In this document: in pieces, positions 43,168 through 53,628 of the stretch
Layout of the letters: every line of letters starts with the position of its first letter
How positions within the stretch are numbered: the first letter of the stretch is position 1
Origin: Betaproteobacteria bacterium
GTDB taxonomy: Bacteria > Pseudomonadota > Gammaproteobacteria > Burkholderiales > Burkholderiaceae_E
Assembly: GCA_016868375.1 (NCBI GenBank)
Contig: VGHA01000002.1
Location: 1 to 64,000 of the forward strand
DNA: 64,000 bases
Direction: 5' to 3'
Made by a program: the position numbers and the translations under genes
The notes under the pieces: generated by a model
Seen by the model: only the letters and a program-made list of their open reading frames with translations
Database searches by the model: none
Told to the model about the DNA's origin: nothing

Positions 43168-46104
43168 ATGGCAAGTACCAACGTTGCAAGTTTCGCAACC
43201 GAACTGAAGATGCCCGTCGAGATGCTGCTGGAGCAGCTGCGCTCGGCGGGTGTCGAAAAGCGTTCGGGCGACGACACGGTCACCGAGGCAGACAAAGAGC
43301 GCCTGCTGGAAGCGCTGCGGCGCGCGCATGGTGGCGGTGAAGCGCCCAAGAAAAAAATCACGCTTACCCGGAAGCAGACCTCTGAGATCAAGCAGGCCGA
43401 TGCCACCGGTAAGGCTCGAACCATTCAGGTCGAGGTGCGCAAGAAGCGCGTCTTTGTGAAGCGCGATGGCACCGAGGTGCCCGTGTCCGAGGTGCCGACG
43501 CAGCCCGCCGAGTCTCCCATCGACGAAGATCAGCTTCGTCTGCGCGAGGAGGAAGAGCGTCGTCAACAGCAGCTGCTCGAGCTTCAGGCTGCGGAACTGC
43601 GTGAGAAGCAGCAGTGGCTCGAGGAAGAGCGTCTTCGGGCCGAGGCCGCTGCGGAAGAAGCCGCGCGGCGTGAGGCTGAGGCGCTCGCCGAGCAGCAACG
43701 CCTGGCGGCTGAAAACGAAGCCCGTCGGCGCGAGCAGGCGTCGGCCGCATCCGATGTGGTGCAACCGGTTACCAATGAACAGACTCTGCAGCGCGAGGCG
43801 GAAAATTCCGCCAGACGCAAGGCGGAAGCGCAGGCCGCTGCTCAGGCGCAGGCGGCTGCCGACGCACGTCGTCGTGCCGACGAAGAGGCGCGGGTGCGGT
43901 CCGAGGCGCGGGCTCGCGCCGAGGCCGAGGTTGCAGAAATCAATCGGCTGATGAGCGCCTCCCGAAAGCCTGTTGCCAAGCCGGTTGAGGCCCTGCCGCC
44001 GGCACCGGCACCGGCACCGGTAGTGGCCGCAGCGCCCCAGCCCGCTCCCGCAGCGCCGGCTGGCGCCAAGGCGCGGGTCAAGGGCACGCTGCATCGCGCT
44101 GCCGGCGCACCCTCGCGAACCGGTCCCGCAGCACCGGCACCTGCTGGCGATGCTCAGAAGAAACACGTCAAGTCAGAGAAGCTGTCCTCGACCTGGTCAG
44201 AGGAAGCCGCCAAGAAGCGCGCGATCAAAACGCGTGGCGACTCGAGCGGTGGTAGCGCCGGTTGGCGGGGACCGCGGGGCGGCGGGTCAAATCGCGGTCG
44301 CGATCGTGGCGCCGAAGTGCCGCAGGTCGCGGCAGCGCCTGCGGAAGCGGTGGTTCGCGAGGTCCATATCGCTGAAACCGTCACCGTTGCCGATCTTGCG
44401 CACAAGATGTCGGTGAAGGCGGCTGAGGTCATCAAGACCCTGATGAAGCTTGGTCAGATGGTCACCATCAATCAGGTGCTTGACCAGGACACGGCCATGA
44501 TCGTGGTCGAGGAAATGGGGCATCTTGCAGTCGCAGCCAAGCTTGACGATCCCGAGGCATTCCTCGAGGAAAGCGGCGACTTGGGCGACCAGATTCCACG
44601 GCCGCCTGTGGTCACAGTCATGGGCCACGTCGATCATGGTAAAACCTCGCTGCTTGACTCGATCCGTCGGTCCAAGGTTGCGGCGGGCGAGGCGGGTGGC
44701 ATCACTCAACACATCGGCGCCTACCATGTGCAAACCCCACGAGGCGTCATCACCTTCCTCGACACGCCAGGTCACGAGGCCTTCACGGCGATGCGGGCGC
44801 GCGGCGCGAAAGCCACTGACATCGTCATTCTGGTGGTGGCTGCGGACGACGGCGTGATGCCGCAAACCATCGAGGCCATCCGGCATGCCCGGGCGGCTAA
44901 CGTGCCCGTCGTCATCGCGATGAACAAGATCGACAAACCCGAGGCGAACCCGGACCGCGTCAAGCAGGAACTGGTCGCTCAGGAGGTCGTGCCCGAGGAA
45001 TACGGCGGCGATTCACCGCTGGTGCCGGTATCCGCCAAAACAGGCGAGGGTATCGATTCCCTGCTTGAAAACGTGCTGCTGCAGGCAGAAGTGCTTGAGT
45101 TGAAGGCGGTTCGCGATGGCGCGGCCAAGGGGCTGGTCATCGAAGCCCGCCTCGACAAAGGCCGAGGTCCGGTGGCCACGGTTCTGGTTCAGTCCGGAAC
45201 GCTCAAGCGAGGCGATGTGGTGCTGGCGGGTTCTGCGTTCGGCCGCGTTCGCGCGATGCTCGATGAAAATGCTCGCCCGGTTAACGAAGCCGGTCCCTCC
45301 ATTCCGGTTGAGATCCAGGGTCTGGCCGAGGTGCCTGCCGCTGGTGAGGAAGTCATCGTGCTGGGCGACGAACGCAAAGCGCGCGAAATCGCGCTGTTCC
45401 GGCAGGGTAAGTTCCGCGACGTGAAGCTCGCGAAGCGGCAGGCCGCCAAGCTCGAAAACATGCTCGAGCAAATGTCGGAGGGTGACGTCAAGACACTGCC
45501 GCTGATCATCAAGGCCGATGTGCAGGGTTCTCAGGAGGCCTTGACGCATGCCATGCTCAAGCTGGGTACCGAAGAGGTACGGATCACGGTCGTGCATCAG
45601 GCGGTCGGTGGCATCACAGAGTCTGACGTCAACCTGGCGACCGCTTCCAAGGCCGTCATTATTGGCTTTAACGTGCGCGCCGATCAGGCCGCTAAACGCC
45701 TGGCTGAAACAAACGGCGTCGACATCCGCTACTACAACATCATCTATGACGCGGTCGACGAGGTGAAGGCCGCCATGGCTGGTCTGCTCTCACCCGAACA
45801 GAAGGAAGAGACGCTGGGTCTGGTCGAGATCCGGCAGATCTTCCGGGTGTCTAAGGTGGGAACCATCGCCGGCTGTATGGTGCTCGAAGGTGTGGTGCGG
45901 CGTGGGGCCCGAGTCCGTCTGCTGCGTGACAACACCGTCATCTGGACGGGCGAGCTCGACTCGCTCAAGCGCTTCAAGGACGACGTCCGAGAGGTCAAGG
46001 AAGGCTTCGAATGCGGTTTGTCGCTGCGGGGCTACGACGACATTCACGAGCGTGACCAGATCGAAGTGTTCGAGGTCAAAGAAGTCGCCCGTACGACGCT
46101 TTAA
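43168..46104 (+). CDS. infB: Translation initiation factor IF-2
   Basis: The 978-residue GTPase brings fMet-tRNA to the ribosome. It has an IF2N domain at the N-terminus, a long charged Ala/Glu/Arg-rich region (about 100-400) with a Pro/Ala-rich stretch, and a second IF2N at about 395-445. The G domain starts with [12 protein letters not shown] at about 485, DTPGHEAF and MNKIDKPE; domains II and C1-C2 follow. No internal start giving a shorter form is certain, although one could exist near the G domain. Confidence 0.96.
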   Translation: MASTNVASFATELKMPVEMLLEQLRSAGVEKRSGDDTVTEADKERLLEALRRAHGGGEAPKKKITLTRKQTSEIKQADATGKARTIQVEVRKKRVFVKRDGTEVPVSEVPTQPAESPIDEDQLRLREEEERRQQQLLELQAAELREKQQWLEEERLRAEAAAEEAARREAEALAEQQRLAAENEARRREQASAASDVVQPVTNEQTLQREAENSARRKAEAQAAAQAQAAADARRRADEEARVRSEARARAEAEVAEINRLMSASRKPVAKPVEALPPAPAPAPVVAAAPQPAPAAPAGAKARVKGTLHRAAGAPSRTGPAAPAPAGDAQKKHVKSEKLSSTWSEEAAKKRAIKTRGDSSGGSAGWRGPRGGGSNRGRDRGAEVPQVAAAPAEAVVREVHIAETVTVADLAHKMSVKAAEVIKTLMKLGQMVTINQVLDQDTAMIVVEEMGHLAVAAKLDDPEAFLEESGDLGDQIPRPPVVTVMGHVDHGKTSLLDSIRRSKVAAGEAGGITQHIGAYHVQTPRGVITFLDTPGHEAFTAMRARGAKATDIVILVVAADDGVMPQTIEAIRHARAANVPVVIAMNKIDKPEANPDRVKQELVAQEVVPEEYGGDSPLVPVSAKTGEGIDSLLENVLLQAEVLELKAVRDGAAKGLVIEARLDKGRGPVATVLVQSGTLKRGDVVLAGSAFGRVRAMLDENARPVNEAGPSIPVEIQGLAEVPAAGEEVIVLGDERKAREIALFRQGKFRDVKLAKRQAAKLENMLEQMSEGDVKTLPLIIKADVQGSQEALTHAMLKLGTEEVRITVVHQAVGGITESDVNLATASKAVIIGFNVRADQAAKRLAETNGVDIRYYNIIYDAVDEVKAAMAGLLSPEQKEETLGLVEIRQIFRVSKVGTIAGCMVLEGVVRRGARVRLLRDNTVIWTGELDSLKRFKDDVREVKEGFECGLSLRGYDDIHERDQIEVFEVKEVARTTL

Positions 46105-46113
46105 GGCGGTTTG

Positions 46114-46491
46114 ATGGCAAAGCGCAGTGCGTCTGCGGGCCCCCGAGGGGTCCGCGTCGCCGAACAGATTCACCAGGAACTCGCCCTTCTGATTCGGGGT
46201 GAGCTCAAGGATGCAGGGCCGGGTATGATCACGCTCACCGGGGTCGATCTGACCCCGGACTATGCGTATGCCACCGTTTATTTCACTGTACTGCCGGACG
46301 ATCCAGCCACCGTTGAAGTCACGACGCAGGCGCTTTCGCGCGCGGCGGGCTTCATGCGCGGCCAGATCGGTCGACGGATCCGTATTCACACGACGCCCGA
46401 GCTGCGCTTCGTTCTCGATCGCTCCACGCTGCGAGGGCTCGAGCTCGACCGCCTGATCAGCGAAGCAAACCGTCGCCAGGCCGACGAGTGA
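46114..46491 (+). CDS. rbfA: Ribosome-binding factor A
   Basis: The 125-residue KH-like protein binds the 30S subunit and helps 16S rRNA maturation and cold adaptation. VRVAEQIHQELALLIRGELKD, DYAYATVYFTVL and RIRIHTTPELRFVLDRSTLRG are conserved. ATG 46114 is used; an immediately preceding TTG would add one residue. The stop overlaps the GTG of truB (GTGA at 46488-46491). Confidence 0.95.
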   Translation: MAKRSASAGPRGVRVAEQIHQELALLIRGELKDAGPGMITLTGVDLTPDYAYATVYFTVLPDDPATVEVTTQALSRAAGFMRGQIGRRIRIHTTPELRFVLDRSTLRGLELDRLISEANRRQADE

Positions 46492-47435
46492 GCGCGGCCT
46501 CCGCAGTGCAGCAGCCGCGAGCGGCGCGAGCGGCCAGTCCGCGCGACCCCATCGATGGCGTGCTGCTGCTCGACAAGCCACGCGGGCTCAGCTCCAGCCA
46601 GGCCATGCTTGTCTGCCGGCGGCTGCTCGGTGCGGCCAAAGCGGGTCACGGTGGCACACTCGATCCAATGGCAAGCGGCCTGTTGCCGATCCTGGTTGGC
46701 GAAGCGACCAAGTTTGCGCACGACCTGCTTGATGCAGACAAAACCTATGCTGCAACACTGCATCTTGGGCAGACCAGTACCACCGGCGATGCTGAGGGAC
46801 AGATCGTTATAACGGGCAATGCCCTGCCCACTGAACCTGAGCTTGTGTCGGCGCTGCAAAGGTTCGAGGGGCCCATTGCGCAGCGGCCGCCCATGCATTC
46901 GGCGCTGAAGCATCAGGGACGCCCGCTGTACGACTATGCGCGCAGCGGCGTCGATGTTGAGCGGGCAACTCGAACCGTTGTCATTCACCGGATTGACCTG
47001 CTTGTGTTCGAAGGTGAGTTTGTGCGGCTGCGGGTCAGCTGCAGCAAGGGCACGTATATCCGAACACTCGCCGAAGACATCGGTGAGGCAGTGGGTTGCG
47101 GCGCCTGGCTTTCCGATCTGCGTCGTGAAGCCGTTGATTCGCTATCGCTCGACAACGGGGTATCGCTCGATGCGCTCGAGGCGCTCGATCTTGTCGAAAG
47201 GCGTAAGCGACTGATGCCGCTTGATTCGCTGGTGCAGCGACTGCCGATCGTTGAACTCGATGCCGCTGCGGCGCTTCGACTGACCCAGGGCCAGCGCCTG
47301 CGACTTGCCCCCCGGACAGACGACCCGCCGCAGCGCGTTCGCGTGGTTCACGCCAATCGCCTGCTCGGCGTCGCCATGCTCGATGGTGGCGTACTCATTT
47401 CGCAACGGATGATCGCCGCACCCACCACTGGCTAG
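46488..47435 (+). CDS. truB: tRNA pseudouridine(55) synthase
   Basis: This 315-residue synthase modifies U55 of tRNAs. It begins at GTG 46488, in a GTGA overlap with rbfA. Motifs are GVLLLDKPRGLSSSQ, GAAKAGHGGTLDPMASGLLPI with the catalytic Asp, and RVSCSKGTYIRTLAEDIG. Length is usual. The C-terminal PUA-like region (QRLRLAPRTDDPPQRVRV) is present but weakly conserved. Confidence 0.95.
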   Translation: MSAASAVQQPRAARAASPRDPIDGVLLLDKPRGLSSSQAMLVCRRLLGAAKAGHGGTLDPMASGLLPILVGEATKFAHDLLDADKTYAATLHLGQTSTTGDAEGQIVITGNALPTEPELVSALQRFEGPIAQRPPMHSALKHQGRPLYDYARSGVDVERATRTVVIHRIDLLVFEGEFVRLRVSCSKGTYIRTLAEDIGEAVGCGAWLSDLRREAVDSLSLDNGVSLDALEALDLVERRKRLMPLDSLVQRLPIVELDAAAALRLTQGQRLRLAPRTDDPPQRVRVVHANRLLGVAMLDGGVLISQRMIAAPTTG

Positions 47436-47513
47436 TCGGCGTGTGCGTATGCCAACCATTCCGATCAATCTGCCTCCCGACGACTCTAATACCCAAGATC
47501 AGGACATCCTCCG

Positions 47514-49370
47514 ATGACATCCCAGGCTATTCGCAATATCGCAATCATTGCCCACGTTGACCATGGCAAAACGACGCTGGTCGATCAACTGCTTCGCCAG
47601 TCCGGCATATTTCGTGTCAACCAGCAGGTCGCTGAACGCGTCATGGACAGCAACGACCTTGAACGTGAACGCGGCATCACCATCCTTGCCAAGAACTGTG
47701 CAGTCGACTTCGACGGCACGCGTATCAACATCGTCGATACACCGGGGCACGCGGACTTCGGCGGCGAGGTTGAACGGGCGCTGTCGATGGTCGATGGCGT
47801 GTTGCTGCTGGTTGATGCGGTCGAAGGACCGATGCCGCAGACACGTTTCGTCACGCGCAAGGCGCTCGCGCTGGGGTTGCGTCCGATTGTGGTGGTCAAT
47901 AAAATTGATCGCCCTGGTGCCAGGCCGGACTGGGTTGTCAGCCAGACCTTTGACCTATTCGATCGACTCGGCGCAAGCGAGGAGCAGCTCGATTTTCCGG
48001 TGGTCTACGCCTCAGCGGTAAACGGATACGCGCTTGATGCGATGCGCGATCTACCTGCTGCGCAGGCCGGCGAGGCCAGCATGGCGCCGCTGTTTCGGGC
48101 AATCCTTCGCCACGTTCCGGCGCGCGCCGATGATCCCGATGGCCCGCTGCAATTGCAGATTTCAGCGCTCGACTACTCCAGCTACGTTGGCCGTATTGGT
48201 ATTGGCCGCATCAACCGCGGGCGAATCCGCCCAGGACAGCCTGTGATCATTTTGCACGGTGATGCGTCGGCGGGCGGCAAGGCGCCCATGCAGGCCAGGA
48301 TCAATCAGGTGCTACGATTCAAGGGGCTTGAGCGGGTGGTGGTGGACGAGGCGCAGGCCGGCGATATTGTTGCTGTCAATGGCATCGAAGAGCTTGGTAT
48401 CGGTTGCACGGTGTCTGACCCTGGGACTCCAGCCGCGCTACCCATGCTGACCGTTGATGAACCAACCATGACGATGGAGTTTCTGGTGAACACCTCGCCA
48501 ATGGCTGGACGCGAGGGGCGCTTCGTTACCAGTCGGCAGTTGCGTGAGCGCCTGGAGCGCGAGCTGAAGAGCAATGTGGCTCTGCGGGTTGAGTTCACGT
48601 CCGACTCCGACACTTTCATCGTCTCGGGGCGCGGAGAACTGCACCTCACCATCCTGATCGAAAACATGCGTCGCGAGGGCTACGAGCTGGCGGTATCCCG
48701 GCCCAAACCGCGCCTGCAGGTGGTTGATGGTGTGCGTCTTGAGCCCTTCGAAACGCTGGCAGTGGATATCGAAGATGCGCACCAGGGCGGCGTGATGGAA
48801 ATGCTTGCGATGCGGCGCGGGGAACTGGTGTCGATGGAGCCCGATGGCCGCGGCCGGGTTCGGCTCGACTACCGTGTGCCGGCCCGTGGCTTGATCGGGT
48901 TCCACAACGAGTTCCTCAATCTGACGCGAGGCACTGGCATTGCGAGCCATGTGTTCGATGAATACGCACCCTGGGCGGGCGACATCGAAACGCGCCGAAA
49001 CGGCGTTCTCATATCACAGGATGATGGCGCCGCAGTGACCTACGCGCTTTGGAAACTGCAGGACCGGGGAAGGATGTTTGTCAGACCCAATGATCCGGTC
49101 TACGAAGGTATGGTCATCGGAATTCATACCCGTGACAACGATCTCGTCGTGAACCCAATCCGCGAGAAGAAGCTGACCAACGTTCGTGCATCCGGGAAGG
49201 ACGAAAACATTCAGCTCACCCCGCCCGTTGAATTGACGCTTGAGAAGGCGGTTGAATTCATCGCCGATGATGAACTGGTTGAAGTCACGCCCACGTCCAT
49301 CCGACTGCGCAAGCGTTTCCTCAAAGAGCACGAGCGGCGTCGCGCCTCGCGAGAAGGCGAAGCTGCCTGA
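47514..49370 (+). CDS. typA: Ribosome-associated GTPase TypA/BipA
   Basis: This 618-residue translational GTPase has G1 [13 protein letters not shown]2/G3 region ERERGITI and [16 protein letters not shown], and G4 [13 protein letters not shown]-like domains and the specific C-terminal domain follow ([17 protein letters not shown]). It associates with ribosomes and aids 50S assembly, especially at low temperature. It is the last core gene after truB, 78 bp downstream. Confidence 0.96.
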   Translation: MTSQAIRNIAIIAHVDHGKTTLVDQLLRQSGIFRVNQQVAERVMDSNDLERERGITILAKNCAVDFDGTRINIVDTPGHADFGGEVERALSMVDGVLLLVDAVEGPMPQTRFVTRKALALGLRPIVVVNKIDRPGARPDWVVSQTFDLFDRLGASEEQLDFPVVYASAVNGYALDAMRDLPAAQAGEASMAPLFRAILRHVPARADDPDGPLQLQISALDYSSYVGRIGIGRINRGRIRPGQPVIILHGDASAGGKAPMQARINQVLRFKGLERVVVDEAQAGDIVAVNGIEELGIGCTVSDPGTPAALPMLTVDEPTMTMEFLVNTSPMAGREGRFVTSRQLRERLERELKSNVALRVEFTSDSDTFIVSGRGELHLTILIENMRREGYELAVSRPKPRLQVVDGVRLEPFETLAVDIEDAHQGGVMEMLAMRRGELVSMEPDGRGRVRLDYRVPARGLIGFHNEFLNLTRGTGIASHVFDEYAPWAGDIETRRNGVLISQDDGAAVTYALWKLQDRGRMFVRPNDPVYEGMVIGIHTRDNDLVVNPIREKKLTNVRASGKDENIQLTPPVELTLEKAVEFIADDELVEVTPTSIRLRKRFLKEHERRRASREGEAA

Positions 49371-49547
49371 AGCCGGTCCCGATGCCGCCGCTTCGATACA
49401 ACATCCCCCTAATCTAGTGACTGCCCTATTGGCGCGCGGGCGTTTCTCCGGCATCCTTCTACCTTGCATGGATCGGACCATTGCAAGATCAGTGTCCGTC
49501 ACCAGCAAGACAGCTATCCACCCCGGATTGAACCAGGAGAGTCGAAC

Positions 49548-49967
49548 ATGGCAACTGCCAAAAAGGCCGCGAAGAAACCCGTAGCAAAGAAGGCTGCTAA
49601 GAAGCCGGCCGCCAAGGTCGCAGCGAAAAAGCCTGCAGCCAAGAAAGCGGCGGCGCCGGCCAAGAAAGTCGCTGCTAAGAAGCCCGCTGCAGCCAAGAAA
49701 CCCGCAGCCAAAAAGCCCCGCACCCCTAACGCTGCCTTCATGAAGGCGCTTACCCCCAGCGCGGCACTGGCTGCGGTGGTCGGTGACAAACCGCTGCCGC
49801 GCACCGAAGTGGTCAAGAAGATGTGGGAGTACATCAAGAAGGCCAAGCTGCAGGACGCAACCAACAAGCGTCAAATCAACGCCGATGACAAGCTGAAAGC
49901 GGTTTTCGGCAAAGCCTCGGTCAACATGTTCGAAATGACCAAACTGGTCGGCAAGCACCTTAGCTGA
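49548..49967 (+). CDS. SWIB/MDM2-domain protein with histone H1-like N-terminus
   Basis: This 139-residue protein has an N-terminal stretch of about 55 residues made of KKAAKKPAAKKP-type repeats like bacterial histone H1-like proteins. A complete SWIB domain (LPRTEVVKKMWEYIKKAKLQ, FEMTKLVGKHL) follows. The N-terminus should bind nucleic acid; SWIB-domain function in bacteria is not settled. CAGGAGAG precedes ATG 49548. A strong intrinsic terminator lies 65 bases after the stop, so it is probably a single-gene unit. Confidence 0.9.
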   Translation: MATAKKAAKKPVAKKAAKKPAAKVAAKKPAAKKAAAPAKKVAAKKPAAAKKPAAKKPRTPNAAFMKALTPSAALAAVVGDKPLPRTEVVKKMWEYIKKAKLQDATNKRQINADDKLKAVFGKASVNMFEMTKLVGKHLS

Positions 49968-50031
49968 TCAGCACCGTGCTGCACTGATTGTCACGGAGCC
50001 GGTCACGGTTCCGGTTACATCGAAGCAGCAG

Positions 50032-50064
50032 AAAAGAGCGGCCTCAGTGCCGCTCTTTTCTTTT
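50032..50064 (+). terminator. Intrinsic terminator after the SWIB gene
   Basis: AAAAGAGCGGC (50032-50042) and its complement GCCGCTCTTTT (50049-50059) form an eleven-base stem around CTCAGT, followed by CTTTT. A-tract on the other side makes it usable in both directions, serving the convergent gene as well. Confidence 0.88.
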
Positions 50065-50083
50065 AGGCGAGCCTGAGGGCCGC

Positions 50084-50443
50084 TTAGTCACGGCGCGGTG
50101 ACGAATCGCCTGGCGGCTTTGTTCGGATAAAGTCGCCCTCAATGATCTTGCCGGGATCTGCGACCGAAGCGCCCGTTCGCGCCTGGGTCTGTCTAAGACT
50201 CTCCTGGGTGGCGCGATCGATGGTTTCGCGTAGTTGTCGCCTTAGCCGTCGCGTTCGCCACCAGAACCAGCCTCCGGCGATCACGCCGACCGCCAGCAGT
50301 CCAGCAAAAACAAATACCGACAGAAACAGGGCAGCGGTGATCACCGCGACGCCCAGGACGGCGCCGATGAAGCGGGTGAAAGGCCCGCCGCCTTCGATCT
50401 TCGCCTGAAACTGGAGTCGAACAGGCTTGTTGGGGTCCTGCAA
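50084..50443 (-). CDS. Small membrane protein of unknown function
   Basis: The 119-residue product starts at TTG 50443 (GGGAG lies nine bases upstream). It contains one long or two adjacent hydrophobic segments (VLGVAVITAALFLSVFVFAG, then GVIAGGWFWW) and a basic Arg-rich patch. A hydrophilic tail ends GDFIRTKPPGD. No family is recognised. It lies 31 bp downstream of the AsmA gene on the same strand. Confidence 0.6.
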   Translation of the reverse strand: MQDPNKPVRLQFQAKIEGGGPFTRFIGAVLGVAVITAALFLSVFVFAGLLAVGVIAGGWFWWRTRRLRRQLRETIDRATQESLRQTQARTGASVADPGKIIEGDFIRTKPPGDSSPRRD

Positions 50444-50474
50444 AGTGATGTCTCCCGGTTGAATGGATCAGGCC

Positions 50475-52844
50475 TTAGCGCCTGGGCCGCTGCGGTAGCA
50501 GCGCCGCGGCATCGACCTGCCAGTTGGGGTGTTTCAAAGGGCCCTGAACCTGAATTGGAAGGCTCAAACGGCTCAGAGCAGTCAACAAAGGGTCATTGCC
50601 CGGCGCTTTCAGGCCAACGCGCAGACTCGCGTCAATCGCGAGTTCGCCCAGGTCGATCACGCCACTGCCGTTGACCTTCAATAGCGGCGTTTCGATGAGC
50701 AGGTTGCGACTGCGTGCCAGGCCTTCTCCGATCAGGAAACTTGCGCCCAACCGCGTGAACTCTGTGATGTCTGAGGCAGGACCATGCAGCGCTTCGGTAT
50801 CTTCAGGGCTGCGGCGGCGGCTGTCACGGTCTCGCAGGGCGCGCAGCGCTCTGGCCTGATCGCGCACGACCCGCGCAAGATCGATCCCATGCAGCCTGCC
50901 GTCGGCGATGGAGAGGGATACCTCACCGCGAAGGCTTTCGGCGATATCGCCATTTTGAAGCGACCCGCTCAGTTCAGCGCGTCCCTCGACCGCGCCTTCA
51001 AAACGCCGCGTACGAGCCAGGGCTTCGAGCAACGAGCCACTGTCAATCGCGCGGGCACGAGCTGCCAGCGTGAAAGCGTGCGTATGACGGTCGTAATCGC
51101 TGCGACCGGTGAGTGTCCCGCCGTGCAACGCCATTGAAAACGACGAAAGGCGTAAGCCGGATTCGGTCGAACTCAGCGTACCCGCTACCGCAGCCGCGCG
51201 AAGCCAGTCAGCCTTCAGTCGGCCAATCTGGAAGTCTGCGGTCCACGAGTTTCCAGCGAGCAGCGTTCGGGCGGGGCCGGACGTGCCTGGGGGCGGCGAT
51301 ACGGGGGGACTTGCGTTCGATGAGGCCAGTGCGGGGGATGAGGTATCGCGCACCGGCGGTGGCGGCTTGCGTGCTGAGTCGAGCGCGCTGAGTACCGCAA
51401 TGACGCGGTCGACATCGAGTTGATCCGCGCTGGATGCGATCGCGAGTCGACCTTCCGGCCGAGAAGGGTCAAAGCGTGTGCGAAATTTGATGAGGCTGGA
51501 CTCAAATCGTGTCTCGAAGTCGGCGTCCAGTGTTCGCGCCGAAATCTCGGTATGCACTGAACCACTGACAGGCAGCTTGAGCGCGGGCTGCGAGCCATCC
51601 GGGCCCAGCGTGATCGTACCGCTCACCTGCCCGAGGTTGACGCTTGCAGAGTCGAGGTCGGCCCGGAGGGCGCCGGTTGCCTTGAATGAGTAATGGAGCG
51701 CGCCAGGCGTGGTTTCCGCTGACAACATGACACGACTGGCTGAGAGGTTTTGGGCGCCACCTGACAAGCCATCCAGCGTTACCTTCAGGTCCAGATCCCG
51801 CTCGCCGCGCCAGCGGCCCGCCAATTCAATCGGCTTGCCGCGGCTGGACTGGCCGGTGATGGCCACCTCCGACATGGCTAGGCTTGCTTCAAGCGCCTCG
51901 CCGTGGAGGCGCCCCCGGGCACTGGCCTCCACGCCGATGGCTGCGAACGTCAGACGCGTGTCGTCATAGTCAAGGCTGGTGCCGCGAGCGTGCGCGGTGT
52001 CAAGTGACCAGGCCGGGCCGCCTGCCTTGATTCCGATTGCAAAGGACTCGATGCGACCGACCAACCCAGGTCGGCCAAGCGTCACTGCAATCCGACGGGC
52101 GCGCGCGTTGGCGTCTAGGGGTTTGCCATTGCTGAACCCGCGCACGCTGGCCTCAACGCCGCGCAGGCCCGCGGTCCGCTTCACCGGGTCGACATCCAAG
52201 GTGCCGCTGATCCGCAATAGTGCGCTGATGCCTTCAGGTGATGCCACGACCCGGGCGCGAAGCGAGACCGGAGTCACCATTCGGGACTCGAGTTCGTCGA
52301 GCTTGAGTTCGATGTCGTCCAGCCAGACTGTGCGGCCCGTCGCGGGGTCTGAATACGCCAGGCTGGCCTCGGTCAGTTCGACCTTCCCAATCTCAATGCG
52401 GGGCGCCTTGACGGGCGGCTCGTCGCCCGGTGCGGTGTCCGGCGTGGCGGCAAGTGGCGCAATCAGGTTGTCGATGTTGCGCGAGCCGTCGGCCCGCTGT
52501 TCGATGATCATGTGCAGGCCCGAGACCCGGATTCGCTCAACGATGACCCGCCCGCGCAGCAGCGGCAGCCAGGCGATTTCTGCGTTGGCGCGCTCGAGTC
52601 GCGCTGCCTCACGATCTGATCCGACCTCGGACAAGGTTGCGCGGGGAACCGATATGGACAGGATGGGCCAGAGCGTCAGCGACATCGCACCTTGAAAGAG
52701 AAGCTCACGCCCGTAGCGCTCGCGCACGTAGTCGCGAACGTAATCACCGGCAGAGACGGGATCGAACCTCGTGACCAGAACGGCGAGCAGTGCGCTAAAC
52801 AGCGCAAGCACGACCGCCGCTGCAATCGCAATTCGAACTTTCAT
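50475..52844 (-). CDS. AsmA-family inner-membrane-anchored protein
   Basis: This 789-residue protein has an N-terminal transmembrane helix (MKVRIAIAAAVVLALFSALL) and the AsmA domain: FDPVSAGDYVRDYVRERYGR and FQGAMSLTLWPILSISVPRATL. A large beta-rich region and the C-terminal AsmA part (LTGRSDYDRHTHAFTLAAR, ELSGSLQNGDIAESLRGEVSLSI) follow. AsmA-like proteins span the periplasm and influence outer-membrane lipid transport. ATG 52844 puts the anchor first. Function here is inferred from the family. Confidence 0.85.
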   Translation of the reverse strand: MKVRIAIAAAVVLALFSALLAVLVTRFDPVSAGDYVRDYVRERYGRELLFQGAMSLTLWPILSISVPRATLSEVGSDREAARLERANAEIAWLPLLRGRVIVERIRVSGLHMIIEQRADGSRNIDNLIAPLAATPDTAPGDEPPVKAPRIEIGKVELTEASLAYSDPATGRTVWLDDIELKLDELESRMVTPVSLRARVVASPEGISALLRISGTLDVDPVKRTAGLRGVEASVRGFSNGKPLDANARARRIAVTLGRPGLVGRIESFAIGIKAGGPAWSLDTAHARGTSLDYDDTRLTFAAIGVEASARGRLHGEALEASLAMSEVAITGQSSRGKPIELAGRWRGERDLDLKVTLDGLSGGAQNLSASRVMLSAETTPGALHYSFKATGALRADLDSASVNLGQVSGTITLGPDGSQPALKLPVSGSVHTEISARTLDADFETRFESSLIKFRTRFDPSRPEGRLAIASSADQLDVDRVIAVLSALDSARKPPPPVRDTSSPALASSNASPPVSPPPGTSGPARTLLAGNSWTADFQIGRLKADWLRAAAVAGTLSSTESGLRLSSFSMALHGGTLTGRSDYDRHTHAFTLAARARAIDSGSLLEALARTRRFEGAVEGRAELSGSLQNGDIAESLRGEVSLSIADGRLHGIDLARVVRDQARALRALRDRDSRRRSPEDTEALHGPASDITEFTRLGASFLIGEGLARSRNLLIETPLLKVNGSGVIDLGELAIDASLRVGLKAPGNDPLLTALSRLSLPIQVQGPLKHPNWQVDAAALLPQRPRR

Positions 52845-53047
52845 CCCGCAAGCGTACCCGTGCGGCGGCCCCCCCAGCAAGGCGTGATCTGCCGCCGGTC
52901 AGGCTGACCGTAGCCGATCGCGTGATCATGCGGTCCGTCAAACGCCGATCGTGGATGCTTCGCTACTGTGCGACAGACGCTCCGCTGACCTGGCAGGCGA
53001 CTGCTAGATTGTCGCAGCGGGTCCGTGCGTCAATCAGGAGATGAAGG

Positions 53048-53510
53048 ATGGATGCGGGGTGGTGGGTGGTCGTGGCGGACGCTTCGCGCGCCAGGATCTT
53101 CGAGGCGGCTGAGCTTCCGGAGCCGCTTCGTGAGATTGAGGATCTGGTGCAGCCCGAGGGGCGAATGCCCGAGCGCGCGCTGCAATCTGACCGGCCGGGG
53201 GCGCTCGTTCGAGAGTGTGGGTGGGGCCCGTCATGCGATGTCACCGCACAGCGGGCCGCGCGCCTCCAGCCGTCTGAAGTTTGCGCAGCGAATCGTGGAT
53301 CGGATTGATCGCGGGTTGGCCGAAGGTCGGTTCAGACGACTGGCGCTGGTGGCGCCGCCGGCCATGTTGGGTGCGCTGCGTTCTTCGCTATCGCCTCAAT
53401 GCAAGGCCCACTGTGAGCTTGAGCTTGCCAGCGACATCGCGCGGCTTGGGCGGGTTCAGATCGAGCGCCACCTTGCGCACTCCGCCCAGGTTGCCCGGCG
53501 ACCCGCTTAA
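53048..53510 (+). pseudogene. Host-attachment-type protein, frameshifted at a G run
   Basis: From ATG 53048 the frame encodes WWVVVADASRARIFEAAE and LQSDRPG, as in the host-attachment (PF10116-like) family. After GGGGG at 53197-53201 the next frame continues the same family: GRSFESVGGARHAMSPH, RIDRGLAEGRFRRLALVAPPAMLG and ARLGRVQIERHL. One extra G (five instead of four) would explain the shift. It could be a true mutation, a sequencing error, or +1 recoding. A GAAGG ribosome-binding site precedes the start. Confidence 0.7.
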
Positions 53511-53628
53511 GCCGGGAGCACCCGACGAGCGTCGGCATGATCGATTCGTCCGAGGGGGCATTGGCTGGGCTTACACCGAATGCGGTGCTAGGGTTACGCG
53601 TTACTCATCACCCCGCCTCGCGTCACTC

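Noticed and set aside
49560..49720. Short tandem repeats in the SWIB gene as a possible repeat array
   Set aside because: They are codon-level repeats of Lys/Ala/Pro within a coding frame, as in H1-like proteins, and have no spacers.
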